Positions 24,869-34,902 of a stretch of 64,000 nucleotides of DNA are shown piece after piece. This DNA is from Bacteroidales bacterium. Lineage in GTDB: Bacteria > Bacteroidota > Bacteroidia > Bacteroidales > WCHB1-69. The stretch lies in contig JAKSMI010000007.1 in the NCBI GenBank assembly GCA_024400635.1, positions 24,303 through 88,302 on the forward strand. The letters are read 5' to 3'. A program made the translations under genes and the position numbers. Position 1 is the first letter of the stretch. Each line of letters begins with the position of its first letter. The notes under the pieces are model-generated. The model had not been told where the DNA came from and did not search any database. It saw nothing but the letters and a program-made list of their open reading frames with translations.

Positions 24869-25849
24869 TTATCTAAACTTGTAATATAAAAATATGATAG
24901 TAGAAAGTCTATAACGGATAAGGAAACAAAACACCTTGTCCATAATGTTTCCATCAATTTTAGCGGGGAGAAGTTCAAAAAGCGATTTTTCGTTCAGAAC
25001 CCATCTGATAAGGTTTAGTCTGTTTTGTTTCTGCTCAAATACTAATGGGAAAAGTGCTTTATAAGCTCCTAATACTGCTTGACTAACAGCTTTATCTATA
25101 CTGTTTTTATCAATAGAGAAACTGGATAGCAGAGTACGGTAACATTGCAAATTCCCTGCAGCACGTTCTACAAGTTTCTGGTCGAATATACGGCTCAAGG
25201 TCTCCCTCTGTCTGTTAAAATAATGATAACCCAAATATGAGATAAACATTATGTCGGGATGATATTGCATATACCGGCTCATAAATTCGACATCCTCGTA
25301 GCCGAAAAGACCTTTCTGATAATATAATTTGTCCCGTACCAGAAACTCCCGTTTAAAAAGCTTGTTCCACGCAAAGTTGACATATTGTCCGACAAGATTC
25401 AAGTCAAATTTTGCCGGGACTGGCTCCAGACAATCAATGAATTTGTGTTCTGTCAGTGTTGTAGTATCGCCGGATTCCGTATCAACATAATAACCACAAA
25501 TCACCAAGTCCTTATTGTTCGTGGTTATAGCAGAATGCATTCTACTATAGAAATCTGGTTCTATAGTGTCATCACTGTCGAAAAAGTGGACGTATTCACC
25601 TACGGCTCTGTCCAATCCGTAATTTCTGGCATCCGAAAGCCCCCCATTTTCTTTTTCAAGGACTTTTATTCTGGAATCTTTCTGCTCGTATTCTCTTGCC
25701 ACTTCGTCACTTTTGTCTTTGATTCCATCCAAGACCACCAGCAGTTCCCAATCCTGAAAATCCTGTTTGAGGACACTTTCGATAGCAGCAGAGATGTATT
25801 TTTCAACACCGTATGCAGGCATTACAATTGAAATTTCCGGATTACTCAT
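24869..25849 (-). CDS. Family 2 glycosyltransferase
   Basis: A 326-residue GT-A enzyme: ISIVMPAYGVEKYISAAIES, LLVVLDGIKDKSDEVA, ENGGLSDARNYGLDRAVGEY, HFFDSDDTIEPDF (DxD) and GYEDVEFMSRYMQYH. It resembles capsule glycosyltransferases that use a UDP-hexose. It overlaps the preceding family 4 gene by eight bases, which suggests coupled translation. Confidence 0.9.
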   Translation of the reverse strand: MSNPEISIVMPAYGVEKYISAAIESVLKQDFQDWELLVVLDGIKDKSDEVAREYEQKDSRIKVLEKENGGLSDARNYGLDRAVGEYVHFFDSDDTIEPDFYSRMHSAITTNNKDLVICGYYVDTESGDTTTLTEHKFIDCLEPVPAKFDLNLVGQYVNFAWNKLFKREFLVRDKLYYQKGLFGYEDVEFMSRYMQYHPDIMFISYLGYHYFNRQRETLSRIFDQKLVERAAGNLQCYRTLLSSFSIDKNSIDKAVSQAVLGAYKALFPLVFEQKQNRLNLIRWVLNEKSLFELLPAKIDGNIMDKVFCFLIRYRLSTIIFLYYKFR

Positions 25850-26954
25850 TTATAAACGACTCAAATTCGTTGATTAACTTCTTTGTTGAGAACAATGATG
25901 CCCGCTCATCACACAATCTCTTGAGATTGATCTTAAAATCAACATCTGAAAAGACTTTTAACAACGCTTCATATATGCCCTGCTCGTCATTAGAGAAAAT
26001 TCCGGGGTAATCATTTCCTAATATCTCCTTCATACCGGAGCACTCGGTTGTAATGACAGGTACTCCCAATAATACCGATTCTGTCACAGCCGTACTATAT
26101 CCTTCAAATCTTGAGGAACAAACAAACAAATCCATTTTAGATATATACTCGTATGGCTTCTGAACAAATCCAAGGAAAGTAACCTTATCGGATATACCTC
26201 CTTCTACGGTCAACTGTTTTAAATGTTCGAGGTCTTCGCCTCTCCCCAATAAATAAAGATGCCATTCATTGAATCCTTGCTGATGAAGTCTTCCCAACAC
26301 CTTTACCAGTCTATCGTATCCCTTTTGATGATTCAATCGCCCGACACTGCAAAGATTGATTACGTTGTCGCTTAATGGAATTGGAATCTCATTTTTCGCT
26401 TTATTGAGAATTTCGTCTATGTCAATTACGTTATGGACAACCTGAACATTCATATCGTGCCATCCCGTCCTTTCAATGAAGCTGGTTTTAGTATTCTCCG
26501 ACACACAAGCAATTTTATCGAAACGGCGGTAACATATCGACGCTTCTTTCAGACTGCGAAAAGAGGAAAAATACTTCTTTAAGTTAGTAATCTCTACGTG
26601 AATCCACGCAAAAATTTTCGCTGACGGATTTTTACAACCACTTACAATTCTTGCGGCACTTCCTTCGAGATAAGCTATTTCATAATCATATTTGTCTTTA
26701 ATGAACCACCTGTGCAACAATTTAGGAGGGAATAATGTCAGTAGTTTATTGATTCCCGAGATTGGAGCGAAATCAAACACCCACTGACGTCTGATATTGC
26801 TATTCAGCAAATTCTTATTCACGCCATAATTGAATAAAGTCTTGACCGTAATGTCATATTTATCTTTATCAAGAGCATTAGCCAGGTTTACCAGGACACG
26901 TTCTGCGCCACCATTGCCTAAATCGAAATGAAAAAACAGTATCTTCTTTTTCAT
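25842..26954 (-). CDS. Family 4 glycosyltransferase
   Basis: A 370-residue GT-B enzyme: ILFFHFDLGNGGAERVLVNL, the ITVKTLFNYGVNKNLL region, KIFAWIHVEI, VINLCSVGRLNHQKGYDRLV, EWHLYLLGRGEDLEHLKQL and donor-site EX7E in SSRFEGYSTAVTESVLLGVP. The GGAER start is typical of N-acetylgalactosamine-type transferases, but the donor is not certain. About 100 bases of AT-rich DNA without a gene separate it from the acyltransferase upstream. Confidence 0.9.
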   Translation of the reverse strand: MKKKILFFHFDLGNGGAERVLVNLANALDKDKYDITVKTLFNYGVNKNLLNSNIRRQWVFDFAPISGINKLLTLFPPKLLHRWFIKDKYDYEIAYLEGSAARIVSGCKNPSAKIFAWIHVEITNLKKYFSSFRSLKEASICYRRFDKIACVSENTKTSFIERTGWHDMNVQVVHNVIDIDEILNKAKNEIPIPLSDNVINLCSVGRLNHQKGYDRLVKVLGRLHQQGFNEWHLYLLGRGEDLEHLKQLTVEGGISDKVTFLGFVQKPYEYISKMDLFVCSSRFEGYSTAVTESVLLGVPVITTECSGMKEILGNDYPGIFSNDEQGIYEALLKVFSDVDFKINLKRLCDERASLFSTKKLINEFESFINE

Positions 26955-27057
26955 AATAACCTAAATGCAGATATTATTTTGTTATGGACCTTATCGAAAT
27001 GGCTTTTAAGCTTCGGTATATTTTAGATATAATTGCATCAGTCGCATCAGTAGTAAT

Positions 27058-28059
27058 TTAAAAATGTTTAAAAACAAACTTCTCAATTCGACTTAAAAAA
27101 CAAGCGCCCAGTAAAGATACAAGTATTAAAAATACGAAGATTAATACTGGATATTTTGGGGAATATATTAGTTCTTGAAAGAAATAATAGCAAAAATATG
27201 TATGTATCATCCACATATAGGTTGAGTATTTTCCTAATACCGACAAGACTCTCCCCATTTTATTATCTAATCTGACAAACATTAAAAACAAGACAAGTAT
27301 TGAGGAGAAAATCAACACATCAAAATATCTTGAAAATAAACACCTAACAACTAACAAGCATACTATACCCCCCCCCATCAGGAGTCTATTTTTACTAATA
27401 ATATTGCAAACTTTCTGGGAGAAGGCTCCATTCTCAGCATAGTATGCGAATAGCATACCAACAATAAAGGGAGCGATAAAATGCAAAATCATATATAGAT
27501 CGTAGATTGCATAACTATACATCATAACCTCATGATAACCTATGAAATGTGCAATTAAAATATCAATGATACGGGTGACTGCTATGATACCTACCGACAG
27601 AATTCGAGAATGCTGAACAATTTTAAAAAAAAATGGTGCAAGAAGCGACACTAAAACAAAAGGAAATAAAAACCACAGTTCATAATTATACGTTGTATGA
27701 AATGCAGTGACATTTTCAATAATAGTCAAAATATCGCCAGGATATCCCTTAATTCCCATTAAGAACCCAATTGGTACATAAAACGCCAATGTGATCCAGT
27801 ACTTCCGATACAGTAAAAAAATCCTTCTAAACTTATTCTTATCCCAACCGCATAAATTTTTAATATACAAACCATACCCAGATAAAATGAGGAAAATATA
27901 TACAGGACACATTATTGGGCAAAACATTGACGACAAAGGTTTGCCATCAATCATTAAATCTTGAATCAACTGCCAATCACAACTGCGGACAAAAAGATGC
28001 GCATATAGCATCATGATAATTGCTACACCTTTTATCTGTATGCTACGTTCCTTATTCAC
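27058..28059 (-). CDS. Acyltransferase family 3 protein with in-frame G9 tract
   Basis: A membrane acyltransferase of about 333 residues: RSIQIKGVAIIMMLYAHLFV (catalytic His), VYIFLILSGYGLYI, ELWFLFPFVLVSLLAPFFF, STYMWMIHTYFCYYF. I prefer the GTG at 28059 because it overlaps the upstream stop by eight bases; a longer form from the ATG at 28113 overlaps by 62. Nine G on the coding strand (27368-27376) encode part of LLMGGGIVCLL and keep the frame. Confidence 0.83.
   Translation of the reverse strand: MNKERSIQIKGVAIIMMLYAHLFVRSCDWQLIQDLMIDGKPLSSMFCPIMCPVYIFLILSGYGLYIKNLCGWDKNKFRRIFLLYRKYWITLAFYVPIGFLMGIKGYPGDILTIIENVTAFHTTYNYELWFLFPFVLVSLLAPFFFKIVQHSRILSVGIIAVTRIIDILIAHFIGYHEVMMYSYAIYDLYMILHFIAPFIVGMLFAYYAENGAFSQKVCNIISKNRLLMGGGIVCLLVVRCLFSRYFDVLIFSSILVLFLMFVRLDNKMGRVLSVLGKYSTYMWMIHTYFCYYFFQELIYSPKYPVLIFVFLILVSLLGACFLSRIEKFVFKHF
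27368..27376 (-). repeat. Poly-G tract (9), ON
   Basis: Nine G on the coding strand inside the acyltransferase (LLMGGGIV). The frame is kept at this length. Confidence 0.7.
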
Positions 28060-29080
28060 AAAAAATATTATTAAATCGTTGTAGAATACTATTGTGTACC
28101 ATATTAAAATCATTCAGCAGTCTATCATCTGAATCACCAAGTGTCGACTCCTCAACAAACTTAATATATCCACAATCCTTAATCCACTCATAACAAGCAT
28201 GGATCTTAAAATTTGAATTAGGAAATACAATCGCAGGAGTGCCGGTAATGAAGGCAAAAATCATCCCGTGCAACCGGTCTGTAATGACAAGTTCTGAATG
28301 AGAGAATGCCGACCAAATCTTATGCAATTCACCAAGACGTTCTTCCTGAGAAAGATTTCCCCGACCTATATGAGTATCATAATCCTTGTACTCCATACTG
28401 GAGGTTTCAAGCAATTTAACAATTTCGTCTCTTACATCTGTTTTCTTTTCCGAATCATTACGCAAGCATAAAATGACACCTTTACGCGATTCGCCTGTCT
28501 GACGCTCGTCCAAAGTCATTACAATATCAGGAACCAATTTAATATCATTCTTGTAAAAATGATGTTTCATTAAGTGGTATGAAACAGATTCTCTCGCAAG
28601 AATTGTCAAATTAGGATGAGAAGAGTATATCCTTTTTGCTTTAGCAAGTGAAAACCGGCCAGAAAGAGTTTTTGAGAAATCAAGTGTCTGAGGAAAAGAA
28701 ATAATCCTGTTATTTTTGAATGACTTGATGACTAACTGACGCAAGAATTCAATATCGTCATACATATCACCCATATTGCCACCTCCAACAATAGTGATAA
28801 TATCATCTTTCTTAACAATGCGTTTTATAGCCTTGATTCCCGCAAAAGTTTTCGAGATGGGAATTTCTATTATCTCAGCATTGGGGAATCTTTCAGACAA
28901 AAATTCAGTCTGAGCGTATGTGATAGCCACATCACCAAGGTTCCCATAATCTGCCGCAAGGAAAAAATAACATTTTTCACGTTCGCTATATGGCACAACA
29001 AAATCATTTGCCTTGGCTTTCCAATAGGCAAATTTAAGTTTGAGCCGTAAAATGAAATGGCTGATTATCTTAGATGACAT
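28052..29080 (-). CDS. Polysaccharide pyruvyl transferase
   Basis: Matches the pyruvyl transferase family (PF04230): FFLAADYGNLGDVAITYAQT at the start, DDIITIVGGGNMGDMYD, NRIISFPQTLDFSKT, LTILARESVSY, VPDIVMTLDE and the conserved VITDRLHGMIFAFITGTPAI. It adds a pyruvate ketal to a sugar from phosphoenolpyruvate, giving negative charge. The ATG at 29080 (MSSKII) fits, being five bases after the preceding stop; an earlier ATG at 29119 would overlap it. Confidence 0.88.
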   Translation of the reverse strand: MSSKIISHFILRLKLKFAYWKAKANDFVVPYSEREKCYFFLAADYGNLGDVAITYAQTEFLSERFPNAEIIEIPISKTFAGIKAIKRIVKKDDIITIVGGGNMGDMYDDIEFLRQLVIKSFKNNRIISFPQTLDFSKTLSGRFSLAKAKRIYSSHPNLTILARESVSYHLMKHHFYKNDIKLVPDIVMTLDERQTGESRKGVILCLRNDSEKKTDVRDEIVKLLETSSMEYKDYDTHIGRGNLSQEERLGELHKIWSAFSHSELVITDRLHGMIFAFITGTPAIVFPNSNFKIHACYEWIKDCGYIKFVEESTLGDSDDRLLNDFNMVHNSILQRFNNIFCE

Positions 29081-29085
29081 ATTCT

Positions 29086-30045
29086 TTATATTCTTCCTAA
29101 TGCTTTGTAATATAGCCACAACAATGGATAAGAATTCGCAAAAGCAAAATACATCACCCTACGTGCAATACTCATATTCTTGAATTTAAAAATATCCTTT
29201 TTACATTCCGGATATACCTCATACCACATTCGCGCCTGTGCCGGCTTTGTACTTAGCAAAACCATTTTTTTGCTAAACTTCAAAAAGTTCAACATAACCC
29301 GATACTCTTCATCCCCAGTCTCTTCAAAAAAATCAATCAACAACTTAAGATTCTTGCTTATATTATTATTCCATAACGACAAATAATCATTGTTTTGAGT
29401 CAATGACCCCTCACGAAAAATATAATGATACACAGGTTTTTCAATATGAACGCATGACCCAGCATAATGAAACGCACGAAGCAACACATTCAAATCCTCA
29501 CCAGTATTGATGTTGGGATATGGGTATAAATTATGTTTTTCGACTAACTCTCGGCGTAGCAAAGCAGACCATAATGAAGGAAAAAAATAAAATTCGTGAA
29601 TATGTTTTATGCATTCAGACGGGATAGTATTATACAGATTATTTTTCACGATTTCAGTACCCTCCCTATGTGAAAAGTAGTCACCTACTGCTATATCCGC
29701 TTTGCTTTCTACTGCCGCATTGTACATAATTTCAAAAGCATTTCTTTCATGGTAATCGTCCGGATCGCAATGAATGATATATTCACCAGTAGCCGCTTTC
29801 ATCCCAACCGCCCGTGTATATGCCACTTTTGAGTTTTGATTATTGCTAATAAAATTCACATATTTGGCACGTACGGGGTACCGTTTCAGAACATTCTTCA
29901 CCACCGCAATACTATCGTCAGTACTACAATCATCAACGAAAATATACTCAACCTCATCCAACGTTTGTTCAAAAAGCGATACTGCGCAACGTTCAATATA
30001 CTGCGCAACATTATATACAGCAACGACAACACTTACCTTAATCAT
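29086..30045 (-). CDS. Family 2 glycosyltransferase
   Basis: A 319-residue GT-A enzyme: VSVVVAVYNVAQYIERCAVS, EVEYIFVDDCSTDDSIAV, KVAYTRAVGMKAATGEYIIH, HCDPDDYHERNAFEIM (DxD) and NTGEDLNVLLRAFHYAGS. A C-terminal amphipathic stretch (RVMYFAFANSYPLLWLYYKA) may bind the membrane. It lies 24 bases after the PP-loop gene. Confidence 0.9.
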   Translation of the reverse strand: MIKVSVVVAVYNVAQYIERCAVSLFEQTLDEVEYIFVDDCSTDDSIAVVKNVLKRYPVRAKYVNFISNNQNSKVAYTRAVGMKAATGEYIIHCDPDDYHERNAFEIMYNAAVESKADIAVGDYFSHREGTEIVKNNLYNTIPSECIKHIHEFYFFPSLWSALLRRELVEKHNLYPYPNINTGEDLNVLLRAFHYAGSCVHIEKPVYHYIFREGSLTQNNDYLSLWNNNISKNLKLLIDFFEETGDEEYRVMLNFLKFSKKMVLLSTKPAQARMWYEVYPECKKDIFKFKNMSIARRVMYFAFANSYPLLWLYYKALGRI

Positions 30046-30069
30046 CTTTTAACCAAACAGCCTAACCAA

Positions 30070-31335
30070 TTATCTCAAATGACATATTCTTAAAATTTGC
30101 CCACCTAAGCTTCTGGTAGATCTATAAAAACTTCTTAGTATCAGATAGAATTTAGAGTATTCCTGATCAAACCTTAAATTGTAAATCCAGTTGAAGTTTT
30201 TATCGTCCTTATAAATTTGAAGTTCGTCATATCTCTCCTTGACCTCTCTCCAACAAATTCTTAGAACTGGCGATTCTTTCATAAATCCACCAACTGTCTT
30301 TTTTGCCCCAGATAAGTATTGCTTGTAACCAGCGAAACCAAAGTCTTCCGGATTTAACCCCTCTGCAAGGAGCCCAAAAATCGTACGATAACATTTTTCG
30401 CACTTGCAGCAGTTATCACCTTCGTGTGATTTCCAACAAACACGCAAGAATAATTGTTTTTTATCATACCTTAAAAATTCGCTTAACAATCTGATTTTCT
30501 GTTGCCTACTACAATCATACTGGTCATGGATGATATTTGTTCCACAAAATTCAAGTTTGTTATCTATTGTCGGATCGCTGGCACATGTCATTTTTATGCC
30601 TTCCCAAAATGAACTTGCTATGTATATAAGTTTAATGTTGTGCAGATATGCAATTGGAGCGGTCAATCCGAGCAGGCCTATACCGTGTTGAAATCCGTGC
30701 CACCACCCATCCTTTGATTTCGACACTAATGCGTCTAAATTTGAAAAATTCAAAAAACGACTAAAATTCGATTTAATGAAAAATGGCTCGGGAAGATTAA
30801 ACTCATTTGTGGTATAATATGTCTGCTGCTTTATCGAATTCCAGCCATCAACATCGTTTAGTCCAACATCCGCTCCGCATACTGTCAACAAATGTGGACT
30901 TTCAGCGCGATGCGCTATAAGTGTAGAATACGCATCCAATCCTCCTGAAAATAGTGATATAACCTTATTTTGTTGTGATTCCGTTCTTGATTTATTATCA
31001 ATGAGTTTATTTACGGTAACATGTCCATTAAACTTGAGCATAGGATACATATTAGCATAGGCATCACGAAGACTATTTATGCATTGGTAAAAATCAATGT
31101 CAAGTTCATCCAATTCTAACAAGGAGTCAGTCAGCCAAATGATAGGTAAAACATTAGTTACAAAGGGAATTACAGCGATACTATTGGGGGCACTTGAAAT
31201 ATCTTCAAAATAGTCGGCGAAGAATTCGCCCCAATCATTGCTAAAATATTTAAATAGCGACCCTTGTGTGTCAAATCTGATGCGAATGCAATTATTCGTT
31301 TTTTTAATTTCGGTTATTGAAAGAATGTTTCTCAT
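30070..31335 (-). CDS. PP-loop ATP pyrophosphatase-like protein of a capsule locus
   Basis: A 421-residue protein with a PP-loop (VISLFSGGLDAYSTLI, about residue 125-140) as in QueC, ThiI and asparagine synthetase, which adenylate a carbonyl group. Further downstream it has HGIGLLGLTAPIAYL and a Cys cluster GDNCCKCEKCYRTIFGL, which suggests bound zinc as in QueC-like proteins. The N-terminal ~120 residues are of unknown type. The C-terminal tail is basic. In this context it may activate a carboxylate of a sugar acid or amino acid. It is a rare partner for a capsule locus, and I know no assigned function. Confidence 0.7.
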   Translation of the reverse strand: MRNILSITEIKKTNNCIRIRFDTQGSLFKYFSNDWGEFFADYFEDISSAPNSIAVIPFVTNVLPIIWLTDSLLELDELDIDFYQCINSLRDAYANMYPMLKFNGHVTVNKLIDNKSRTESQQNKVISLFSGGLDAYSTLIAHRAESPHLLTVCGADVGLNDVDGWNSIKQQTYYTTNEFNLPEPFFIKSNFSRFLNFSNLDALVSKSKDGWWHGFQHGIGLLGLTAPIAYLHNIKLIYIASSFWEGIKMTCASDPTIDNKLEFCGTNIIHDQYDCSRQQKIRLLSEFLRYDKKQLFLRVCWKSHEGDNCCKCEKCYRTIFGLLAEGLNPEDFGFAGYKQYLSGAKKTVGGFMKESPVLRICWREVKERYDELQIYKDDKNFNWIYNLRFDQEYSKFYLILRSFYRSTRSLGGQILRICHLR

Positions 31336-31353
31336 AAATTAAAATTTTAGTGG

Positions 31354-32571
31354 TCAATTGATAGACAATTCATATTCTCTTAATAGAATTTTAGGAGTTT
31401 GATTCGCAAATCGTTTGATAGCATTGTTATGAATATAGATTAATCTCTCTTTATCCTGTTGATTATTTGAAGCAACTATCAAGTCATAAAGCAAATACGT
31501 TCTTGATATACCATCTCCATCCGTCCTAACAATTGCGACAGAATATGTTATGCGCTCTATAGTTTTATTCGATGACGGATATAAAGAGAGAATAATTGAG
31601 CATTCGGAATAAACGTCTGTGACATAATAGCCATAGTTAGGTGTATATGAAAAATTACCTAATGAATAAAACACGTAGGAGCTTTTGATTTTCTTAAATT
31701 TCAGAATACAATGCGGATGATTACAAATAACGAAATCTGCTCCGGCATCAACAATTTTATTAGTAATGTAATCTGTAAATTTGCCGATGACATTGTTATA
31801 TTGCCCGCCTACATGGCAGCAAACTATTAATATATCTGATACGGCTTTTGCTGACTTGATCTTCGCTATGCACCTGTCAACGTATTTACTATTTTCCGGG
31901 CGCTCCACTTCTTCATCCGGAATGTTGTCCAATTGACCTTGATATTCATCTGATACACCTCGAAGATACAGATAAAATCGATGCAGGAATTCGGGAGTGA
32001 TTTGCTTAACGAAATTTTTTAACGTACTAGTATTTGTACTTGGTTGAATTGTTATCTGCCTGTTTAACAAATCAACCATATACTCATCCTCGGGATCAAG
32101 AGAAAGATTGTGCACCTCTGTATTCAAACCATAGGTAAAAGATAATAAAGCCACCTTGCAGCCATTTATAGTCTTAACAAGAATTTGTTCAGAATCTTCT
32201 TTACTTCTATATGTTCCCGCGTGATCAAACGAATACCTTTCAACATTATCTATTGTATCTATCAATCCACTCTTCCCATTATCCATTGCATGATTATTAG
32301 CCAATGAAAGAAAAGAAAAACCAGATTTTTTGAGTGCTTTTAAAAACTGGACAGGAGTATTGAACCGTGCAAGTTCTTGTGTGGTAGGACCTTTGGACAC
32401 AGGTGTTTCCAAGTTACCACATACGTACGCGTTATTAAATATCTTGGAAATATTACTAAACAATGGTTCATAATCATACTGTCCATTATTATGTGCCAGT
32501 ATCTGTTCGTTCTGCACTTTACTGCACATAATATCTCCAGTAAAAATGATCTTTGAATATTCCTGATCCAT
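31354..32571 (-). CDS. CapA-family (poly-gamma-glutamate capsule type) protein
   Basis: A 405-residue protein of the PGA_cap family, with the metallophosphatase-like pattern: IIFTGDIMCSK, YVCGNLETPVS, FSFLSLANNHAMDNGKSGL, ILIVCCHVGGQYN, DFVICNHPHCILKFK and YVFYSLGNFSYTPN. No signal peptide or N-terminal membrane segment is seen, unlike classical CapA, so a cytoplasmic place is likely. Family members act in poly-gamma-glutamate capsule synthesis and in other surface polymer loci. With the ATP-grasp enzymes it supports an amino acid-containing polymer; this is inference. Confidence 0.82.
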   Translation of the reverse strand: MDQEYSKIIFTGDIMCSKVQNEQILAHNNGQYDYEPLFSNISKIFNNAYVCGNLETPVSKGPTTQELARFNTPVQFLKALKKSGFSFLSLANNHAMDNGKSGLIDTIDNVERYSFDHAGTYRSKEDSEQILVKTINGCKVALLSFTYGLNTEVHNLSLDPEDEYMVDLLNRQITIQPSTNTSTLKNFVKQITPEFLHRFYLYLRGVSDEYQGQLDNIPDEEVERPENSKYVDRCIAKIKSAKAVSDILIVCCHVGGQYNNVIGKFTDYITNKIVDAGADFVICNHPHCILKFKKIKSSYVFYSLGNFSYTPNYGYYVTDVYSECSIILSLYPSSNKTIERITYSVAIVRTDGDGISRTYLLYDLIVASNNQQDKERLIYIHNNAIKRFANQTPKILLREYELSIN

Positions 32572-32574
32572 AAA

Positions 32575-34119
32575 TTAGTGTTTCTTAAATTTTGGCAATT
32601 TATCTTTAATCCACCTTACAATAAACGCTCTTTCAGTTTTATTCAAAACCACATAATATCCAACTAGAGAAGTCATTAATATAGAGCAGAAGCACACCAT
32701 ACAAAATCTTAAAAAGGATGCATCCATTAATCCTTGAACAACATGTGCAACAGAAATGCTGCAAAGTGATAAGATTATTCCTTTTAGAACAACTTCGCGT
32801 AAATATGTAGTCACAGGAAAACAAACCATTCCTCGAAGAAGCAACAATTTTGCTAGCACAGCGACAAGCAGCAGCCCCATCTCAATAATATAAACAGACT
32901 CTGGTTTTGCCCCCATAAAAAGAGCAATCCAAGACCCGAAGAACACCATAGATAAAACACTGCTGATGATTATTTGATATTTCTTCATTCGTCCTGTAGC
33001 ATAAGCCGCATGCGCTAGTGTCCCGGATAAAGAATCTGCCAAGGTTACAGCCAATGTAAATCTAGTAATCAAAACGGCATACTCCGGAACATTTTTGAGC
33101 CATAAAGTCAAAATATATTCTGTATCAACAATAAAAGGCGCAACAAGTAAGACGATGAGCATATAAGATAGTTTTGAACTCCTCACTACCAATTTATTCA
33201 TCTCGTCAACCCGCCCTACCGAGTATAGTTTTGTAATCTGCGGAATAACTGCCGACTGGAAATTACCTGATAATTGAGTCAGCGTGCCATTGACCTGAAT
33301 ACCTATACCTCTGGCGGTATTAAGAATAGGACCGCAGTAATGATTAAGCAAGATATTAACGCCTTGCGTTCTTGCCACAAGTACAGCATGAGCAGACAGA
33401 TTCCATCCGGCAAACGAGCCGATTTCCTTGTATATTGTAAAATCCTTCTCAAAATAATACCTGCTTTCCTTGAATTTGGAGAGGCAATACAGTTTCGAAA
33501 CTATTCTGAGTAAAATGCCATTTAACATCATCAAGAATGCATAGAAAACAAGTTTATCTGAACCGATTTTCGTCATCAGTATAACGAAAACCAGTTTCAA
33601 AAGCACATTGCCTACACTGAATAAAGCATATACATCCAGTCTTTCTCTGGCAATTAAAAGTGAGTCGTATGGAACTTGAATTATTGATAGAAAACAACTT
33701 ATGATTGAGAATTGGTAAACAATACGAGCGGCATTCATCCGTTCCGGGGGAATTGTCATCTTGGTCTCCAACAACCATAGTCCTACAGTTTCCGATAAAA
33801 GCACTATAAGTAATCCCAACGCGATATGTATGGTCATCGAGACACTGAAAACTTTACGGACTGGCTGAATATCATCACTTCGGCCTATTTCAAATGCCAT
33901 AAATCTCTGCGTGGTAGCCGCCAACGTAGAGTTCAGAAAAGAGAATAATACAACAACACCTCCAACGACATTATAAATACCAAAATCTACCGCACCTAAG
34001 GTATTAAGTACAACTCGACTAGTATATAGCCCAACAAACATAGCAAACAACATTCTCGCATACAATGCAAGGGTGTTCTTTGCAATACGCTTGTTGTTTG
34101 AGACATCTTCCATCATCAC
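32575..34119 (-). CDS. wzx: Wzx-type oligosaccharide flippase
   Basis: A 514-residue polytopic protein with 12-14 membrane segments, of the MOP exporter superfamily: NTLALYARMLFAMFVGLYTS, RVVLNTLGAVDFGIYNVVGG, STLAATTQRFMAFEIGR, LLNHYCGPILNTARGIGIQV and PQITKLYSVGRVDEM. This is the flippase type common in Bacteroides capsule loci; it moves lipid-linked repeat units across the inner membrane. The start may be the third Met of MMMEDV. A run of glycan genes follows at very short spacing. Confidence 0.9.
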   Translation of the reverse strand: MMMEDVSNNKRIAKNTLALYARMLFAMFVGLYTSRVVLNTLGAVDFGIYNVVGGVVVLFSFLNSTLAATTQRFMAFEIGRSDDIQPVRKVFSVSMTIHIALGLLIVLLSETVGLWLLETKMTIPPERMNAARIVYQFSIISCFLSIIQVPYDSLLIARERLDVYALFSVGNVLLKLVFVILMTKIGSDKLVFYAFLMMLNGILLRIVSKLYCLSKFKESRYYFEKDFTIYKEIGSFAGWNLSAHAVLVARTQGVNILLNHYCGPILNTARGIGIQVNGTLTQLSGNFQSAVIPQITKLYSVGRVDEMNKLVVRSSKLSYMLIVLLVAPFIVDTEYILTLWLKNVPEYAVLITRFTLAVTLADSLSGTLAHAAYATGRMKKYQIIISSVLSMVFFGSWIALFMGAKPESVYIIEMGLLLVAVLAKLLLLRGMVCFPVTTYLREVVLKGIILSLCSISVAHVVQGLMDASFLRFCMVCFCSILMTSLVGYYVVLNKTERAFIVRWIKDKLPKFKKH

Positions 34120-34200
34120 TAACTAATAGAACTATTTTTCCTTTAAATCATTTACTTGCGAAACTTGAATTCATCATCCTCTGTCGCGACTAGGAATAAT

Positions 34201-34737
34201 TCAAGCGAGGTTGTCGATGTCACTGCTGACACGAAGCCACGATGAAATCATTTCAAGGTCAGCAATCTTGATGGATTCGCCCATGTCGAAGACGAATATT
34301 TGGTTGCCGGTACTCATTGTGGCGGCAACCATCACCAGGTTGCAAGCTGGCGACAACGGCTTTCCTAGAAGTGCCGTAGACGAGGATGCGGTGTTTGTGG
34401 ATGATATCACTCATCTTGGCGCGATAGTAATTGTAAAAGTCAACCATCAGGAAACGAACTGCCAGTGCCATCACCAGCGTGAGAAGAAAATTGACAATGA
34501 GGGCGAATAAAACAGAATGGTTGAAAACGCAGGTGAGGGCGAGAAGACTGCCGCACCCCCGACCCACCACAATGCGAAAATCAATTTTGAACTCAAATAC
34601 TCTGACACGTACTTTGTAATGCTTCTCATAGAAATAAATTTACGACATTCCGCAGCGACTTGTTCATTTCCACTTTTTTTTATTGCCATAATGCTTATTG
34701 TTGATTGTTCAATTAAAAAATTTATTCTTTCAGCCAC
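34201..34737 (-). pseudogene. CapD/PglF-type nucleotide-sugar dehydratase remnant
   Basis: Three frames give pieces of one protein in the right order: ITKYVSEYLSSKLIFALWWV (N-terminal membrane part), VRFLMVDFYNYYRAKMSDII then HKHRILVYGTSRKAV (linker and start of the NAD domain), and MSTGNQIFVFDMGESIKIAD (from the C-terminal third). The catalytic SDR core is deleted and there are at least two frame changes. Family members convert UDP-GlcNAc to a 4-keto-6-deoxy sugar, so an earlier capsule form of this lineage may have contained such a sugar. About 165 bases of gene-free DNA lie between it and the outer membrane protein gene. Confidence 0.8.
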
Positions 34738-34902
34738 ACCATTTTGTTAACGATGCCAAGATAGAATTGGAAAATTTTGATAATAGGACAATCGCGACAA
34801 GATTCATTATTTAAATTGAAAATCCCCAATTTGACTTATCCAAGAATATATTCATACACACAAAACCAGACGCATCCGTTGCGAAAAATTAAATGTCAAT
34901 GA

